From the NCBI RefSeq assembly GCF_017104565.1, contig NZ_JAAGPD010000008.1, positions 211,014 to 275,013 of the forward strand: 64,000 bases of DNA. The letters run 5' to 3'. The translations under genes were made by a program, and so were the position numbers. Below, piece after piece: positions 62,837 to 64,000 of this stretch. The notes under the pieces are model-generated. The model saw only the letters and a list, made by a program, of their open reading frames with translations. It was not told the DNA's origin and did not search any database. Each line of letters opens with the position of its first letter. Within the stretch, counting starts at the first letter, position 1. Source of the DNA: Paraburkholderia sp. Tr-20389 (GTDB lineage Bacteria > Pseudomonadota > Gammaproteobacteria > Burkholderiales > Burkholderiaceae).

Positions 62837-63559
62837 TCAGAGCTTGTGCATTTCCGCCTGCATCCAGTCGTGCACCTGATGGCTGAGTTCCTGCGGCGAG
62901 CGCTCGACGGGCGACAGCGTGGGGCCGACCACTACGCGGATATGCCCCGCCCCCGTCGGCCATCCTTTTGCGGGCCACACCTTGCCCGCATTGTGCACGA
63001 CGGGCACGATCAGCGAGCCCGTCGCGCAGGCTAGACGCACGCCGCCCGAGGTGAGCTTGACGGGCGCGTCATGCGCCACCCGCGTGCCTTCCGGAAAGAT
63101 CACAACCATATCGCCCTTTGCGAGCCGCTCGGCCGCTTCGCGCGTCACGGCGACGTGCGCCTGGCGCGGCGAGCCGCGATCCAGGCTGACCATGTCGAGC
63201 CCCTTCAGCACCCAGCCGAAGAACGGGATGCTCAACAGATCCTGCTTGAACACGAAACTGATCCGGCGCGGAAAGAGCGCGAGGAAGGCGAGCGTTTCCC
63301 ACGTCGACTCGTGGCGGCACAGAATGATCGACGGTTCGTGCGGCAGATGTTCGAGGCCCTCGATCGTGCAACGGATGCCGAACGCCGCATGCATCACGGC
63401 GACGAGCGCCCGGCACCAGAGCGCCGCGAGCCGGTAGCGCGCCGACCGGCTGATGAACGGATACAGCAGCAGCATCACCGTGGACCAGAGCGTCCCGCTG
63501 CCCAGCAGATACACGATGAAAAGCCATTTGACGAGAACTGCGCGCATGGTGTGAGGCAT
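62837..63559 (-). CDS. 1-acyl-sn-glycerol-3-phosphate acyltransferase family (PlsC-like)
   Basis: A 240-residue membrane acyltransferase. An N-terminal hydrophobic helix (LVKWLFIVYLLGSGTLW) is followed by the catalytic HX4D-type motif, here HESTWE in ILCRHESTWETLAFL, and the FPEGTR motif in VVIFPEGTRVAHDAP. HX4E in place of HX4D is a known variant of lysophospholipid acyltransferases. It transfers an acyl chain to a lysophospholipid. The start may be ATG 63559 or 63547; neither has a strong ribosome site. Confidence 0.88.
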   Translation of the reverse strand: MPHTMRAVLVKWLFIVYLLGSGTLWSTVMLLLYPFISRSARYRLAALWCRALVAVMHAAFGIRCTIEGLEHLPHEPSIILCRHESTWETLAFLALFPRRISFVFKQDLLSIPFFGWVLKGLDMVSLDRGSPRQAHVAVTREAAERLAKGDMVVIFPEGTRVAHDAPVKLTSGGVRLACATGSLIVPVVHNAGKVWPAKGWPTGAGHIRVVVGPTLSPVERSPQELSHQVHDWMQAEMHKL

Positions 63560-63689
63560 CGACGGAAGGTGAGAAGGCACAAGCCAAACCCAGATACTAC
63601 CGGCGATGAAAAAAACGCATCTTATAACTCCGCAGCGAGACCCGATCCTTGCGCGGCGCGCCACAAAAGAAAACGCCGGCCAAGGCCGT

Positions 63690-63721
63690 AATGCCGTTCA
63701 GTTAAGCGACTGAACGGCATT
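63690..63721. repeat. 12-bp inverted repeat at the insertion sequence end
   Basis: AATGCCGTTCAG - TTAAGCGA - CTGAACGGCATT, an exact stem of 12 bp with an 8-nt loop, just outside the transposase start. It probably contains the terminal repeat of the IS4-type element and may also stop incoming transcription. Confidence 0.7.
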
Positions 63722-63760
63722 TTGTTTTTGGCGCAAACCGGTTGTAAACGGGACGCGGCG

Positions 63761-64000
63761 ATGTTAACTTTCATCGCCATGCTGGTCGATGATCTGCGCC
63801 TGCTTGTTGAATCACAGCCGCCGCTCGAATGGGACCGGCTGGGCCAGCATCTGCCGTACGAATGGATCGAGTGTGCAGTGCAGGCCAGTGGCAGTGCCAG
63901 CGTGCGTCGGCGTCGGCTGCCTGCGCAGCAGGTCGTATGGCTGGTGATTGCGCTGGCGTTGTACCGGCACCAGTCGATCAGCGAAGTCGTCGATGAACTG
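63761..64000 (+). CDS. IS4 family transposase, N-terminal part
   Basis: Eighty codons, open at the window edge. The sequence LPYEWIECAVQASGSASVRR, then RRLPAQQVVWLVIALALYRH, is the characteristic N-terminal domain of IS4-type transposases; the DDE catalytic domain lies beyond the window. ATG 63761 has GGGACG upstream; ATG 63779 is an alternative. Confidence 0.9.
   Translation, partial: MLTFIAMLVDDLRLLVESQPPLEWDRLGQHLPYEWIECAVQASGSASVRRRRLPAQQVVWLVIALALYRHQSISEVVDEL

Larger units (their letters stand above)
63690..64000 (+). mobile_element. left end of an IS4-family insertion sequence (cut by window edge)
   Basis: The inverted-repeat hairpin at 63690-63721, followed by a transposase gene running off the window. 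The exact outer boundary and any target-site duplication cannot be set without the other end. Confidence 0.8.

Noticed and set aside
1-64000. CRISPR arrays, tRNA and rRNA genes, prophage
   Set aside because: No regularly spaced repeats, no recognisable tRNA or rRNA sequence and no phage structural genes were seen on reading both strands.

Overview
The window is 64 kb of high-GC DNA from a Betaproteobacterium of the family Burkholderiaceae, most likely Paraburkholderia or Caballeronia. This rests on several features: H-NS-family proteins with the KYRDPKTGATW DNA-binding motif, a trimeric-type Burkholderia porin, the FlhDC regulator, hopanoid glycosyltransferase HpnI, very dense LysR/AraC/LacI/TetR regulators next to small catabolic and transport operons, and an IS4-type insertion sequence end. 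There are no rRNA, tRNA or CRISPR features and almost no housekeeping genes. The content looks like an accessory-rich secondary chromosome or megaplasmid (inference).

Layout. 1-7.3 kb: a polar-amino-acid-type ABC transporter (ATPase cut by the window start, binding protein, two permeases) runs with an enoyl-CoA hydratase and a fused CoA-transferase, divergent from a TetR regulator; a branched-chain-amino-acid-type binding protein follows. 7.4-10.9 kb: LysR regulator and divergent salicylate-hydroxylase-like flavin monooxygenase, then an AraC regulator. 11-13 kb: a divergent pair of H-NS-family genes, one with two DNA-binding domains, plus small proteins. 13.1-15.7 kb: MmgE/PrpD-cupin-SDR operon. 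15.9-19.4 kb: ferredoxin-NADP reductase, a scarred stretch with relics of a cysteine desulfurase and a DUF1016-type nuclease, and an unusual dipeptidase fusion. 19.5-25 kb: alpha/beta hydrolase, GAF-GGDEF diguanylate cyclase, membrane proteins, an MFS carrier.

25.3-33.9 kb is the most coherent accessory locus. It holds a PLC-X-domain phosphodiesterase, a LacI regulator, a complete carbohydrate-type ABC importer (ATPase, two permeases, binding protein), its own porin and an inositol-monophosphatase-family enzyme, with a 20-bp perfect palindrome in front of the binding-protein gene. It reads as an uptake and hydrolysis pathway for a phosphorylated polyol or glycerophosphodiester, possibly glycerophosphoinositol (inference).

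34-40.5 kb: hemerythrin, small exported proteins, solo hpnI, a Tat-exported phosphocholine phospholipase C, and flhDC apart from other flagellar genes. 40.8-49.5 kb: two LysR genes, an MFS carrier, an ActP-DUF485-cytochrome b-nitronate monooxygenase operon and a luciferase-like monooxygenase. 49.9-56 kb: an SDR lacking the catalytic Tyr with a tautomerase, a MOSC-nitronate monooxygenase pair, creatininase-family amidohydrolase and two LysR regulators. 56-63.6 kb: small exported proteins, an N-terminally extended rubredoxin, an FUSC exporter, periplasmic trehalase and a PlsC-type acyltransferase. The right edge enters an IS4-family insertion sequence.

Start codons were set by Shine-Dalgarno context where it was decisive. 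Functional names come from motif recognition only; no database search was possible.
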